Position numbers and translations under genes: made by a program
Shown: in pieces, positions 5,552-12,973 of the stretch
How positions within the stretch are numbered: position 1 is the stretch's first letter
How the letters are laid out: every line of letters starts with the position of its first letter
The notes under the pieces: model-generated
Told to the model about the DNA's origin: nothing
Seen by the model: only the letters and a program-made list of their open reading frames with translations
Database searches by the model: none
Assembly: GCA_041163945.1 (NCBI GenBank)
Contig: JBEAQJ010000095.1
Location: forward strand, 1 to 13,863
Direction: 5' to 3'
DNA: 13,863 bases
Origin: Roseicyclus sp041163945
Lineage (GTDB): Bacteria > Pseudomonadota > Alphaproteobacteria > Rhodobacterales > Rhodobacteraceae

Positions 5552-5677
5552 CCCATCTCCACCCATTAAGATATTGTAATCATTGATGTGGACTTCGGCT
5601 TGCAATCCCATTCTGTCGTTTACGACTGGCGGCTTACTACGGAATGGGTAGCGCCTTTGGTGTTTCGAACCCCGAAC
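5552..5677. other. 126-bp spacer between IS and AraC gene with imperfect inverted repeat
   Basis: This is AT-richer than its surroundings at 5560-5580. CCCATTC (5607-5613) and GAATGGG (5642-5648) are inverted and enclose a smaller hairpin, GTCG-TTTA-CGAC (5615-5626). It may act as a terminator for the AraC gene on the minus strand, but no T-run follows. TCGGCTTGCAA at 5595-5605 repeats 4192-4202 exactly. Confidence 0.35.
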
Positions 5678-6691
5678 CTACAATCGGTACGATCCAGGTG
5701 TCCGGCTGGTCCATTTGCGAAAGGCACGGTGGAAGTTCGCTGGAGCGGAAAAGCCGGTATCAAAAGCGATTTGCTCTATGCTCTCGGTGCTTTGCTGAAG
5801 CGCGCGGATGGCGATGTCGCGGCGTAGTGCATCCTTTATCTCCTGAAAAGATGTCCCTTCCTCTCTCAGGCGACGGTTCAGTGTCCGGGGCGTCATCTTC
5901 AGGGCCCGAGCCGCATCCGGCAGCTGACTGCCCTGCCAGGCCGCGCCGTAAAGAAAGGCGCGGACACGCAAACTGTTCGTATGCGCGCGCGATCCGGTGA
6001 AAAGCCAGTCGAGCGGGGCACGTTCCAGAAACACGGAGGCCTCGGCGGGAGTGCGGGTGATCGGACGGTTGAATTGGCGTGGATCGAACAGGATGCCGGT
6101 GTGCGCCGCATCGAACTTCACCGGACAGGGAAAGACAACGGCGTAGTCCGCGGCAAAATCCGGACGCGCGAAGGCAAAGCGAACCTCTTTCACCGGCGTT
6201 TCCGACCCGCCTAGCCAGGACAAGAGCCCATGCGCCAGTTTCAGGATCAGCATGTGCCCAAATCGCTGCGGGCGGGCGTCAGGTGCGCAGGGGACCAACG
6301 CCAGTTCGACCTCTTCCGGGCCGTTCCGCAAATCGAGACGGAAATCGTCGAGAAGCAGGTTCCAGAATGTGGAGAACCGATAGAGGGCCGAGACCAGGCT
6401 GCTCGCCTCACGCTGAACGGTCACCAGATGTTGCAGGGCGCGAGGCCGGATCGGGCGGCTCCAGAGCCCCATCATTTCATCGCCGGTCTCGGGCGCGGCC
6501 AATTGATACAGCCGGGTGATTTCTTCGAGCGTGACGCGCTGAGTGGGCAGCATCGGTCGGGTTTGCAGACCAGAGCGCTCCAATAGGGCGGCCAGCGCGT
6601 CGGGCGTGCATCGAGACTTGAGCGCATCGAGCCAGTCCCGAATGAAACCCGCTGAAACGGTCGTCAGAGAAATTGGGTCATGACTTGTCAT
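5678..6691 (-). CDS. AraC-family transcriptional regulator
   Basis: A 337-residue regulator from the ATG at 6691 (MTSHDPIS). The frame extends to a TTG at 6751, but that would give 20 unusual residues with no better ribosome site. The N-terminal 200 residues match the ligand-binding region found in OruR/ArgR-type AraC proteins (LALVPCAPDARPQRFGH, then FDAAHTGILFDPRQFNRPI). The C-terminal 85 residues hold the two helix-turn-helix units: LPDAARALKMTPRTLNRRL, then ALQQSTESIEQIAFDTGF followed by SAPANFHRAFRKW and ending SRTPGSYRL. The protein is divergent from the DmdC-like gene, the usual arrangement for a regulator of the adjacent catabolic pair, so control of the dehydrogenase/hydratase genes by an acyl-CoA or related compound is likely. 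The effector is unknown. Confidence 0.9.
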   Translation of the reverse strand: MTSHDPISLTTVSAGFIRDWLDALKSRCTPDALAALLERSGLQTRPMLPTQRVTLEEITRLYQLAAPETGDEMMGLWSRPIRPRALQHLVTVQREASSLVSALYRFSTFWNLLLDDFRLDLRNGPEEVELALVPCAPDARPQRFGHMLILKLAHGLLSWLGGSETPVKEVRFAFARPDFAADYAVVFPCPVKFDAAHTGILFDPRQFNRPITRTPAEASVFLERAPLDWLFTGSRAHTNSLRVRAFLYGAAWQGSQLPDAARALKMTPRTLNRRLREEGTSFQEIKDALRRDIAIRALQQSTESIEQIAFDTGFSAPANFHRAFRKWTSRTPGSYRL

Positions 6692-6744
6692 GCAAAGATC
6701 CCGTGTGGCGTGATCAGATAAGAAATTGGCAAAATATGAGCTTT

Positions 6745-6782
6745 TTGACAAGGAATTCGGCGGCTAGATGACGAGAAGTCAT
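6745..6782 (+). promoter_or_regulatory. Candidate promoter and operator for the acyl-CoA dehydrogenase operon
   Basis: The interval holds TTGACA (6745-6750), a perfect -35-like hexamer, and the interrupted palindrome ATGACgagaaGTCAT (6768-6782), an inverted repeat of 5 bp with a 5-bp gap, 10 nt before the ribosome site. The only -10-like match, TAGATG at 6765-6770, is 14 nt from the -35, which is short. The palindrome is a reasonable binding site for a dimeric regulator such as the divergent AraC protein. Function inferred. Confidence 0.35.
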
Positions 6783-6804
6783 AGCTTCCGTCGGAGTGTC
6801 AGGC

Positions 6805-8568
6805 ATGTCCTATCAGCCGCCAGTGTTGGATCTGATGTTCTGTATCGAACACCTGTCGCACTGGGAGAAGGTTTCCGCGCTGGAGACGTATTCCGAGTAC
6901 GACCTCTCGGACATCGGTGCGGCGCTGGAAGGCTATGCCCAGTTCTGCGCCGAACAGATCGCGCCTTTGTCCTATGTCGCTGACACGCTGGGCGCCCGGT
7001 TCGACAAAGGCCGTGTGTTCATGCCCGAGGGCGACACGCGGGCCTATGCCCAGTTTGTCGAAATGGGCTGGCAGGCGCTGACCCATCCGGCGGAGTATGG
7101 CGGCACCGGGCTGCCGCGTGCCGTTGGCGCAGCGGCGGTCGAGATACTGAATGCCGCGGACATGAGCTTTGGTCTTTGCCCGTTGCTGACCGACGGTGCG
7201 ATCGAGGCGCTGCTGCTGACCGGCTCGGACGAACAGAAGGCCACCTACCTTGGACCGTTGATCGAAGGGCGCTGGTCCGGCACGATGAACCTGACCGAAC
7301 CGCAGGCGGGCAGCGATCTGGGCCGGGTGGCGACAAGGGCGGTGCGGCGCGCGGATGGCACCTATGGCATTTCCGGTACGAAGATTTTCATTACCTATGG
7401 CGCCCATGATCTGACCGAGAACATCATTCACCTCGTGCTGGCGCGCACACCCGATGCACCATCCGGGCCGAAGGGGCTGAGCCTGTTCATCGTGCCGCAG
7501 AGGCTGGTGGAGCCGGACGGAACGGCGGGGGCCGCGAACGCGGTCAACTGCGTGAGCATCGAACACAAACTGGGTGTGCGCGCCAGTCCGACGGCCGTGC
7601 TGGAATACGACGATGCCACCGGGTTCCAGGTCGGCGAGGAAAATTGCGGGCTGGAATACATGTTCATCATGATGAACGCCGCGCGGTTCTCGGTGGGCGT
7701 GCAGGGAGTCGCGATCTCTGAGCGGGCCTATCAGCGCGCTTTGGCCTACGCGCGCGACCGCGTGCAGAGCCGCCCGGTGAACGGTCAGAGCAAAGACGCC
7801 GTGCCGATCATCGAACACCCGGACGTGCGCCGCATGTTGATGCGGATGCGCAGCCTGACCGAAGGCGGACGGGCGATGGCCGCGGCGACAGCGGGGTTGT
7901 TGGACATGGCGCACCACCGGGGTGATCCCGAGAGCATCGCAGAGGCCGAATTCATGGTCCCCCTGGTCAAGGGCTTCTGTTCGGAACGCGCCGTCGAGGT
8001 CGCTTCTCTTGGGGTGCAAATCCACGGCGGCATGGGCTTCATCGAAGAAACCGGCGCCGCGCAGCACTACCGCGACGCCCGCATCCTGCCGATTTACGAG
8101 GGCACTACGGCCATTCAGGCAAATGACCTTCTTGGACGCAAGGTGATGCGGGACGGGGGGACAATCGCCCGCCTGTTTGCCGCCCGAATTGAGGAAACCG
8201 AAGCAAAGCTGGCAAGCGGTGACGCCTCGGCCCAAGCGATCGGCACAAGTCTCGCGCAGGCGCGCGGCGCTTTCGAAGCTGTTCTGGACTGGATGCTGGA
8301 AAACAGCCGCAAAGATATCGACACGGCTTTTGCGGGCTCTGTCCCCTTCCTGATGCTGTCCGGCACATTGGCGGCGGGCTGGATGCTTGCCAAGGGGGCG
8401 CTTGCGGCACAAACCGTGCGCGACGCAGGGCAGGATAGCGCGTTCCTGACCCAGAAGATCGCCACAGCGCTGTTCTATGCCCAGCACATCCTGCCCGAAT
8501 GCGCCACCGAACAAACTCGCATCCTGCACGGCGCACAAAGCCTGCTGGACGCGGCTTTCCCCGATTGA
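6805..8568 (+). CDS. dmdC: Acyl-CoA dehydrogenase, DmdC-like (3-methylmercaptopropionyl-CoA dehydrogenase type)
   Basis: A 587-residue FAD enzyme. ATG at 6805 is chosen over GTG at 6796 because GGAG (6793-6796) sits 8 nt before the ATG and overlaps the GTG. It is the long acyl-CoA dehydrogenase form of nearly 600 residues with an extra C-terminal domain (after about 460), as in DmdC, rather than the short 380-residue form. Visible motifs: NLTEPQAGSD (162-171), GTKIFIT (191-197), EHKLGVRASPT (253-263), QIHGGMGF (405-412), and YEGTTAIQ (431-438) with catalytic Glu432. It introduces a 2,3-double bond into an acyl-CoA and passes electrons to electron-transfer flavoprotein. In DMSP demethylation DmdC converts methylmercaptopropionyl-CoA to methylthioacryloyl-CoA. 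A crotonase gene follows after 21 nt, as in dmdC-dmdD. Family certain; the dmdC label is likely but not proven, because paralogues with other substrates exist. Confidence 0.8.
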   Translation: MSYQPPVLDLMFCIEHLSHWEKVSALETYSEYDLSDIGAALEGYAQFCAEQIAPLSYVADTLGARFDKGRVFMPEGDTRAYAQFVEMGWQALTHPAEYGGTGLPRAVGAAAVEILNAADMSFGLCPLLTDGAIEALLLTGSDEQKATYLGPLIEGRWSGTMNLTEPQAGSDLGRVATRAVRRADGTYGISGTKIFITYGAHDLTENIIHLVLARTPDAPSGPKGLSLFIVPQRLVEPDGTAGAANAVNCVSIEHKLGVRASPTAVLEYDDATGFQVGEENCGLEYMFIMMNAARFSVGVQGVAISERAYQRALAYARDRVQSRPVNGQSKDAVPIIEHPDVRRMLMRMRSLTEGGRAMAAATAGLLDMAHHRGDPESIAEAEFMVPLVKGFCSERAVEVASLGVQIHGGMGFIEETGAAQHYRDARILPIYEGTTAIQANDLLGRKVMRDGGTIARLFAARIEETEAKLASGDASAQAIGTSLAQARGAFEAVLDWMLENSRKDIDTAFAGSVPFLMLSGTLAAGWMLAKGALAAQTVRDAGQDSAFLTQKIATALFYAQHILPECATEQTRILHGAQSLLDAAFPD

Positions 8569-8589
8569 TCCCTTGAAAGGACCCAACCC

Positions 8590-9399
8590 ATGAATGACGT
8601 CGTGAACCCCGACACCTACGAACGCCTCGCGATTTCCGCGCGTGACAATGGTCTCTTTGTGGTGACGCTGAACCGCCCTGATAAACGCAACGCGCTGGAC
8701 GTGGTTACCATCGAGGAGCTGATCCGCTTCTTCAGCGGCGCGCGCATGGCGGGCGTCAGGGCGGTGTTGCTGGAAGGCGCTGGCGATCACTTCTGCGCGG
8801 GCCTCGATCTGGTCGAACATTGGAAAGCCGACCGCAGCCCCGATGACTTCATGCATGTCTGCCTGCGCTGGCACGAGGCCTTCAACAAGATGGAATATGG
8901 CGGCGTGCCGATCATTGCCGCGCTCAAGGGCGCGGTTGTCGGCGGCGGTCTGGAACTGGCCAGCGCCGCCCATGTGCGCGTGATCGACCCCGGCACCTAT
9001 TTCGCCCTGCCCGAAGGCCAGCGCGGCATCTTTACCGGCGGCGGCGCGACGATCCGGGTGTCGGACATGATCGGCAAGTACCGTATGATCGACATGATCC
9101 TGACGGGCCGTGTCTATCAGGGGCAGGAGGCCGTCGACCTGGGTCTGGCGCAATACATCACAGAGGCGGGCGGCAGCTTTGCCAAGGCGATGGAACTGGC
9201 GGAAAAGGTCGCGCAGAACCTGCCACTGACGAATTTCGCGATCTGTTCGGCCGTCAGCCACATGAACAACATGTCCGGCATGGACGCCGCCTATGCCGAA
9301 GCTTTCGTGGGTGGCATCGTCAATACTCAGCCTGCCGCGCGCGAACGGCTTGAGGCATTCGCCAACAAGACTGCGGCCCGCGTGAGGCCCAACAGCTGA
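8590..9399 (+). CDS. dmdD: Crotonase-family enoyl-CoA hydratase, DmdD-like (methylthioacryloyl-CoA hydratase type)
   Basis: A 269-residue crotonase, preceded by GAAAGGA a few bases before the ATG. The substrate loop LNRPDKRNALD (27-37), the oxyanion-hole regions FCAGLDL (68-74) and GAVVGGGLELA (114-124), and the two catalytic glutamates Glu122 and Glu142 (LPEGQRG) are all present. Two glutamates 20 residues apart are typical of true hydratases. From memory, the characterised Ruegeria DmdD uses Glu121 and Glu141 in a protein of about the same length, one position different from here. DmdD hydrates methylthioacryloyl-CoA and hydrolyses the product, releasing methanethiol, acetaldehyde and CoA. 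The gene starts 21 nt after the acyl-CoA dehydrogenase, in the same operon. Function as an enoyl-CoA hydratase is firm; the methylthio substrate is inferred from similarity and the partner gene. Confidence 0.8.
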   Translation: MNDVVNPDTYERLAISARDNGLFVVTLNRPDKRNALDVVTIEELIRFFSGARMAGVRAVLLEGAGDHFCAGLDLVEHWKADRSPDDFMHVCLRWHEAFNKMEYGGVPIIAALKGAVVGGGLELASAAHVRVIDPGTYFALPEGQRGIFTGGGATIRVSDMIGKYRMIDMILTGRVYQGQEAVDLGLAQYITEAGGSFAKAMELAEKVAQNLPLTNFAICSAVSHMNNMSGMDAAYAEAFVGGIVNTQPAARERLEAFANKTAARVRPNS

Positions 9400-9408
9400 G
9401 GCCCGGGT

Positions 9409-9437
9409 CCGGGATTCGTCGGTCGGTCGAAACCCGG
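9409..9437 (+). terminator. Hairpin after the dehydrogenase/hydratase operon
   Basis: CCGGGATTCG (9409-9418) pairs with CGAAACCCGG (9428-9437). This is nine base pairs with one A-A mismatch and a 9-nt loop, 10 nt after the DmdD-like stop. There is no T-run, so it is a weak terminator candidate or an RNA-stabilising stem. A second stem follows, AGGGAAA (9446-9452) with TTTCCCT (9467-9473). Both lie between convergent genes and could serve either strand. Confidence 0.4.
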
Positions 9438-9519
9438 CGGCATCAAGGGAAAACCACGCACCTTGCTTTCCCTCCGATCTGCCATGGCCGTGCCGAACGA
9501 CACTTGAATCACCGTAACG

Positions 9520-10283
9520 TCAAAACTTCGGATCCGGGTTTTCCGTATGACCATCAACGGCAATGACCCGCCCGGAAATCATCTGGGCGGCATCCGAGGC
9601 GAGAAAAACGGCCATGGCTGCGACATCCTCGGCTTTGGCAAAGCGGCGCAGCGAAGTGCCGGCCTCGTAGGCACGCCGAACATTGTCGCGTGCTGTTCGC
9701 TTGGCCGCCGCTTCTCGCTCGATTACGGCGTCTATGCGCGAACCTTCCACGCAACTGGGGGCAATCGCGTTGGCGCGGATTCCGTAGGGCCCAGCTTCCA
9801 TCGCAACGGTCTTCATCAATCCGTGAAGCGCCCATTTGCTGGCCGCATAAAGCGCTCGATAGGGGAACCCGAACAGACCGGCAGTTGATGAAGTGAACAG
9901 GACCACGCCAGAATATTGCCGCTTCATCATCAGCAGGGCATTGGCCACTGAGAGAAACGCACCACCGAGGTTTACTGCCAGGCAGTCCCAGAATTCGGCG
10001 TAGGGCTGGTTCTCGGTAAGTGCGGTCGGCCCCGGGGTTCCGGCATTGGCGCACAGGGCATCAAGCCCGCCCCAGGATTCGTCAATCCTGCCGAACAGTG
10101 CCTTCATCTCTTCCGGCTCGCGCACATCGACCGTGTCGACATTCCAGTCGCCCGGGCATCTGGATAGAGCGTCGATTGAAGCATCGGCAACCCAGATATT
10201 GGCACCAGTCGCGGCAAAGGCGGTCGCCATCGCATTTCCATGCCGGACGCTCCTGCAGTAATCAGAACTCTTTGAGTCTTCAT
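9520..10283 (-). pseudogene. SDR-family dehydrogenase with a one-base frameshift in the NAD(P)-binding motif
   Basis: The natural start is the ATG at 10283: it overlaps the preceding gene's TGA as ATGA, the same junction as between the two genes upstream. From it the protein begins MKTQRVLITAGASG, then shifts out of frame. Inserting one base between 10239 and 10240 gives ITAGASGIGNAMATAFAATG, a normal SDR nucleotide-binding motif, and joins the frame that runs to the stop at 9520. The restored protein would be about 254 residues. Further motifs are NAGTPGP, AVNLGGAF, TSST with the catalytic Ser, YAASK with catalytic Tyr and Lys, and a C-terminal ISGRVIAVDGH. It oxidises an alcohol or reduces a carbonyl, probably in the pathway of this operon. 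Without the repair, translation gives a short dead peptide, or a non-functional start inside. It may be a real mutation or an assembly error. Confidence 0.8.
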
Positions 10284-11608
10284 TCCTGCATCGCGCCCAG
10301 TTTTCGACCTGCGATTCCTGCAACGCCTTGCCTCGCCAGCTTTTCTGCCAACGCGTCGCCATTTACGTCCTGAACTCGCAATTGTTCCTCTAGGGCCACC
10401 GCCGCAGCGACGCCCGTTGCGTGCCCCATCGCCATGCATTGCGGCATGCCCCGGACCGAGGCAAACGCAACCGGATCTGCACAGATGAGGCGACCGGCGA
10501 ACAGCAGGTTCTCGACGGCTTCGGGCACCAGAGCGCGGAACGGGATGGTGTAATAGGCACCCCGGCCGACCGCCGCCTCATGGGTCATCTCGGCGCTGTC
10601 GCGCATCACGTCGTCGATGGGGTTGTCGCAGGCGACGATGCCGTCGCCGAACCTAGTCCCTCTGGCGATATCCTGTCCGGTGATGCGATAGAGCGCTTGC
10701 AGCTTTCGGGTTTCACGCAGGCCAACCGTAGGGCCGAGCCCCCACATCTGCGCGTCCTGGAAGCCGGGCACATCCTTGATCAGAAATCGCGCCACCTGCT
10801 GGCAGCGGCGGCGGCCCTCCTGCGTGGCGCGGGCAACGGCGGCCGGGTCGGTGCCGTCGACGCCCCGGATGGTCACGGTGTTGCAGAACACGGTGCCGGG
10901 GTGGAAACCACGCATCAGGTAGAGCTTGTGCAAATCGGGGTGCAGCCGCCCTTCGGCGATGCCGCGTGCGGCGAAGCGGCGGAAATATGGGTCGCCCTCG
11001 GCAAAGACGGCCTGCGTATCGGCACCGACCATGTGAAAGGTCAGGCTGACCGCCATCATGTTGCCCCGGTCGTCTCCCAGAGTATAGGGCACGCCGGCGC
11101 GCGCGGACAGATCGCCATCGCCGGAACAATCGATCACCATGCGCGGGAGAAAGCGCAGCGGCCCCAGTCTGTCTTGCGCCGATACCGCGCCGATCCGCGT
11201 GCCGGCCATTTCGGGCAGGCCCGAGAAGGTGTTCAGATGCAAAATGACGCCCGCCTGATCCAGCATGTCGAACATGACCAGCGTCGCGGCCTCGTGGTCG
11301 TATTGAACCTCAGGGCCGAAGTTTTCCAGCGCGCAAGGACGGACCTCGGCAGCGGGCGGCGCCATGGCCAACAGCCTGCCGGTCAATTCGGCAAAGATGC
11401 CGCCGATGCTGTGACCCAGCGGATAGCCGCCGCCCCAGGGCATGCCAGGACAGGAGGCCATGACCCCGCCGATCTTGGGTCCGGCCTCGATCAGCCGCAC
11501 ACGAAGCCCTGAGCGTGCCGCCGAGAGTGCCGCGGCGAACCCTGCAGTTCCGCCCCCCACCACCAGCACATCGGTTTCGATCTCGCGGATCGGATTGGTC
11601 ATGGTCAT
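10280..11608 (-). CDS. FAD-dependent oxidoreductase (FAD_oxidored family), second of a pair
   Basis: A complete 442-residue flavoprotein. The Rossmann motif VLVVGGGTAGFAAALSAA has the FAD-binding glycines at 18, 20 and 23, and an acidic residue (Glu41) ends the second strand to hold ribose. It has IDCSGDGDLSARAGVPY in the middle, GPTVGLRETRKLQALYRIT, and a C-terminal FAD contact LLFAGRLICADPVAFASVRG then MGHATGVAAAVAL. These match the FAD_oxidored family next to fumarate-reductase-like enzymes. The exact substrate is unknown. Its ATG overlaps the stop of the upstream FAD gene (ATGA), and its own TGA overlaps the SDR start (ATGA), so all three are translationally coupled. It is similar in every motif to its neighbour, pointing to an old duplication and perhaps a heterodimer. 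A start at the third codon (ATG, 11602) is also possible. Confidence 0.88.
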   Translation of the reverse strand: MTMTNPIREIETDVLVVGGGTAGFAAALSAARSGLRVRLIEAGPKIGGVMASCPGMPWGGGYPLGHSIGGIFAELTGRLLAMAPPAAEVRPCALENFGPEVQYDHEAATLVMFDMLDQAGVILHLNTFSGLPEMAGTRIGAVSAQDRLGPLRFLPRMVIDCSGDGDLSARAGVPYTLGDDRGNMMAVSLTFHMVGADTQAVFAEGDPYFRRFAARGIAEGRLHPDLHKLYLMRGFHPGTVFCNTVTIRGVDGTDPAAVARATQEGRRRCQQVARFLIKDVPGFQDAQMWGLGPTVGLRETRKLQALYRITGQDIARGTRFGDGIVACDNPIDDVMRDSAEMTHEAAVGRGAYYTIPFRALVPEAVENLLFAGRLICADPVAFASVRGMPQCMAMGHATGVAAAVALEEQLRVQDVNGDALAEKLARQGVAGIAGRKLGAMQE

Positions 11609-12966
11609 GCGATCCGCACACCCTGGCGGAGCAGTTCGGCCTGAACCCCAGCCATGTCCACCTGTGCCACATCGCAGCCCGCCTTGACCGCCAGCGCCGC
11701 AGCGACGCCCGCGCCCTGCCCGGCGACGGCGCAGCAGGCCATGTTGCGTGTTGCCGCATGGGCGATCCGGTCGCCGCCAATGGCGCGACCCGCCACCAGC
11801 AGGCCCTTGACCTTGCCGGGCAACATCGCCCGGTAGGGGATCTGCATGTAGCGCCCGGTGGTCGGGATGATCAGCACGCCATAGCCGTCGATGAACTCGG
11901 GGTAGATGCCGATGGAATCCTCGAACCGGCCCTGCTGGCGCACGTCGGTTTCGGTCATGTTGTAGGCGGCACGGATCTTGCGCGTGTCGCGGATGCCGAT
12001 GGTCATGCCAAAGTTGCGCAGCCGCACGCCACTGCAGCCCGGCATGAAGCGGCGAAGCGCGTCGATGGCCAACATCGCCTGTTTGCGGCCCTCAATTTCG
12101 CCTTTGGTCATGCTTTCGGGGTCTGTCCCGTCCACGCCAGCCAGATGAACAAGGTTCATGTACGTGAGTTCGCCCGTGTCATGCATGGCGCCCCAAGTGC
12201 CTGCAATCGTGTTGAGATGCGCCGGGATGACCCCCGCTTCGATCGCCTTGGCAAACGGCTTCTTCAGGAAGGGAGAGAACATGTCGTCCTCTTTCCCATC
12301 GGTTTCCACCGTCCATTCGCCGGTGGACCAGTCCTTGTAGGTCTGGGGATCGCGGCGAACCTCGGCCATGAAGGCGGCCTTGTCGACACCGGCCAAGTGG
12401 AACATGACGCTGGCGGCCTGCATGTGCTCGGCCGGTGTCTTGAGGGTTGGTGCACCGGCCCGGTGCGCCACATCGGCGTCACCCGACGCGTCGATCACGA
12501 CACGGGCCAGGATCGCCTCGCGCCCCGCTTTGGATTCGACGATGATCCCGGCTATGCGGTCGCCCTCCATCACCGGGGCCACGAACTGGCGGTGCAGCAT
12601 GCCGTCGACACCAGCTTCTTCGACCAGCCGATCAGCGACGAGCTTGAAGCCTTCGCTGTCGATCTCGTAACTCAGCGACTGGCTTTCGGGCACGGCCGCG
12701 CCCATGTCGCGTGCGCGGTCTTCGAATTCGCGTCCGATACCGCCTGCCTCGACGGTCGCTTCGTGGCGATACCAGGCGAAACCTTCGACCCCGACAACGG
12801 TGATGTTGCCGCCGAAGCAACCAAAGCGTTCCACCAAACAGACCTCGACCCCGGCCCGCGCTGCCGCAAGAGCTGCGGCAAGCCCCCCGGGGCCGGATCC
12901 GACCACCAGGACGTCCGTATTGTGGATGACCGGCGTCTGCCGGGCGGGTTCGGTGATGACAGTCAT
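11605..12966 (-). CDS. FAD-dependent oxidoreductase (FAD_oxidored family), first of a pair
   Basis: A 453-residue flavoprotein. ATG at 12966 (MTVITEP) is preferred over GTG at 12993, which would overlap the upstream gene by 20 bp; GAGGG lies 4 nt before the ATG. FAD-binding motif: VLVVGSGPGGLAAALAAA (glycines 23, 25, 28), with Glu46 (CLVERFG) at the end of strand two, and then CFGGNITVVGVEGFAWYRHE. Other family signatures are IDASGDADVAHRAGAPT, GMTIGIRDTRKIRAAYNMT and the C-terminal LLVAGRAIGGDRIAHAATRN, with AVAGQGAGVAAA. It likely oxidises a small molecule using FAD. It lies between a GcvT/DmdA-like folate protein and a second FAD enzyme, a context that recalls oxidative demethylation, where FAD enzymes release one-carbon units to tetrahydrofolate. 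The substrate is not identifiable. Confidence 0.88.
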   Translation of the reverse strand: MTVITEPARQTPVIHNTDVLVVGSGPGGLAAALAAARAGVEVCLVERFGCFGGNITVVGVEGFAWYRHEATVEAGGIGREFEDRARDMGAAVPESQSLSYEIDSEGFKLVADRLVEEAGVDGMLHRQFVAPVMEGDRIAGIIVESKAGREAILARVVIDASGDADVAHRAGAPTLKTPAEHMQAASVMFHLAGVDKAAFMAEVRRDPQTYKDWSTGEWTVETDGKEDDMFSPFLKKPFAKAIEAGVIPAHLNTIAGTWGAMHDTGELTYMNLVHLAGVDGTDPESMTKGEIEGRKQAMLAIDALRRFMPGCSGVRLRNFGMTIGIRDTRKIRAAYNMTETDVRQQGRFEDSIGIYPEFIDGYGVLIIPTTGRYMQIPYRAMLPGKVKGLLVAGRAIGGDRIAHAATRNMACCAVAGQGAGVAAALAVKAGCDVAQVDMAGVQAELLRQGVRIA

Positions 12967-12973
12967 GTTGCCC

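Noticed and set aside
5471..5611. Upstream extension of the transposase by 47 codons
   Set aside because: It crosses the element's inverted repeat into flanking DNA, whereas the ATG at 5470 has AAGGAG at proper spacing and begins exactly at the conserved family N-terminus.
6799..9261. An 820-codon open frame on the minus strand across the acyl-CoA dehydrogenase and crotonase genes
   Set aside because: Its translation is rich in His, Arg, Gln and Ala with no recognisable domain, as expected from the antisense frame of GC-rich coding genes; both plus-strand genes have complete catalytic motifs and ribosome sites.
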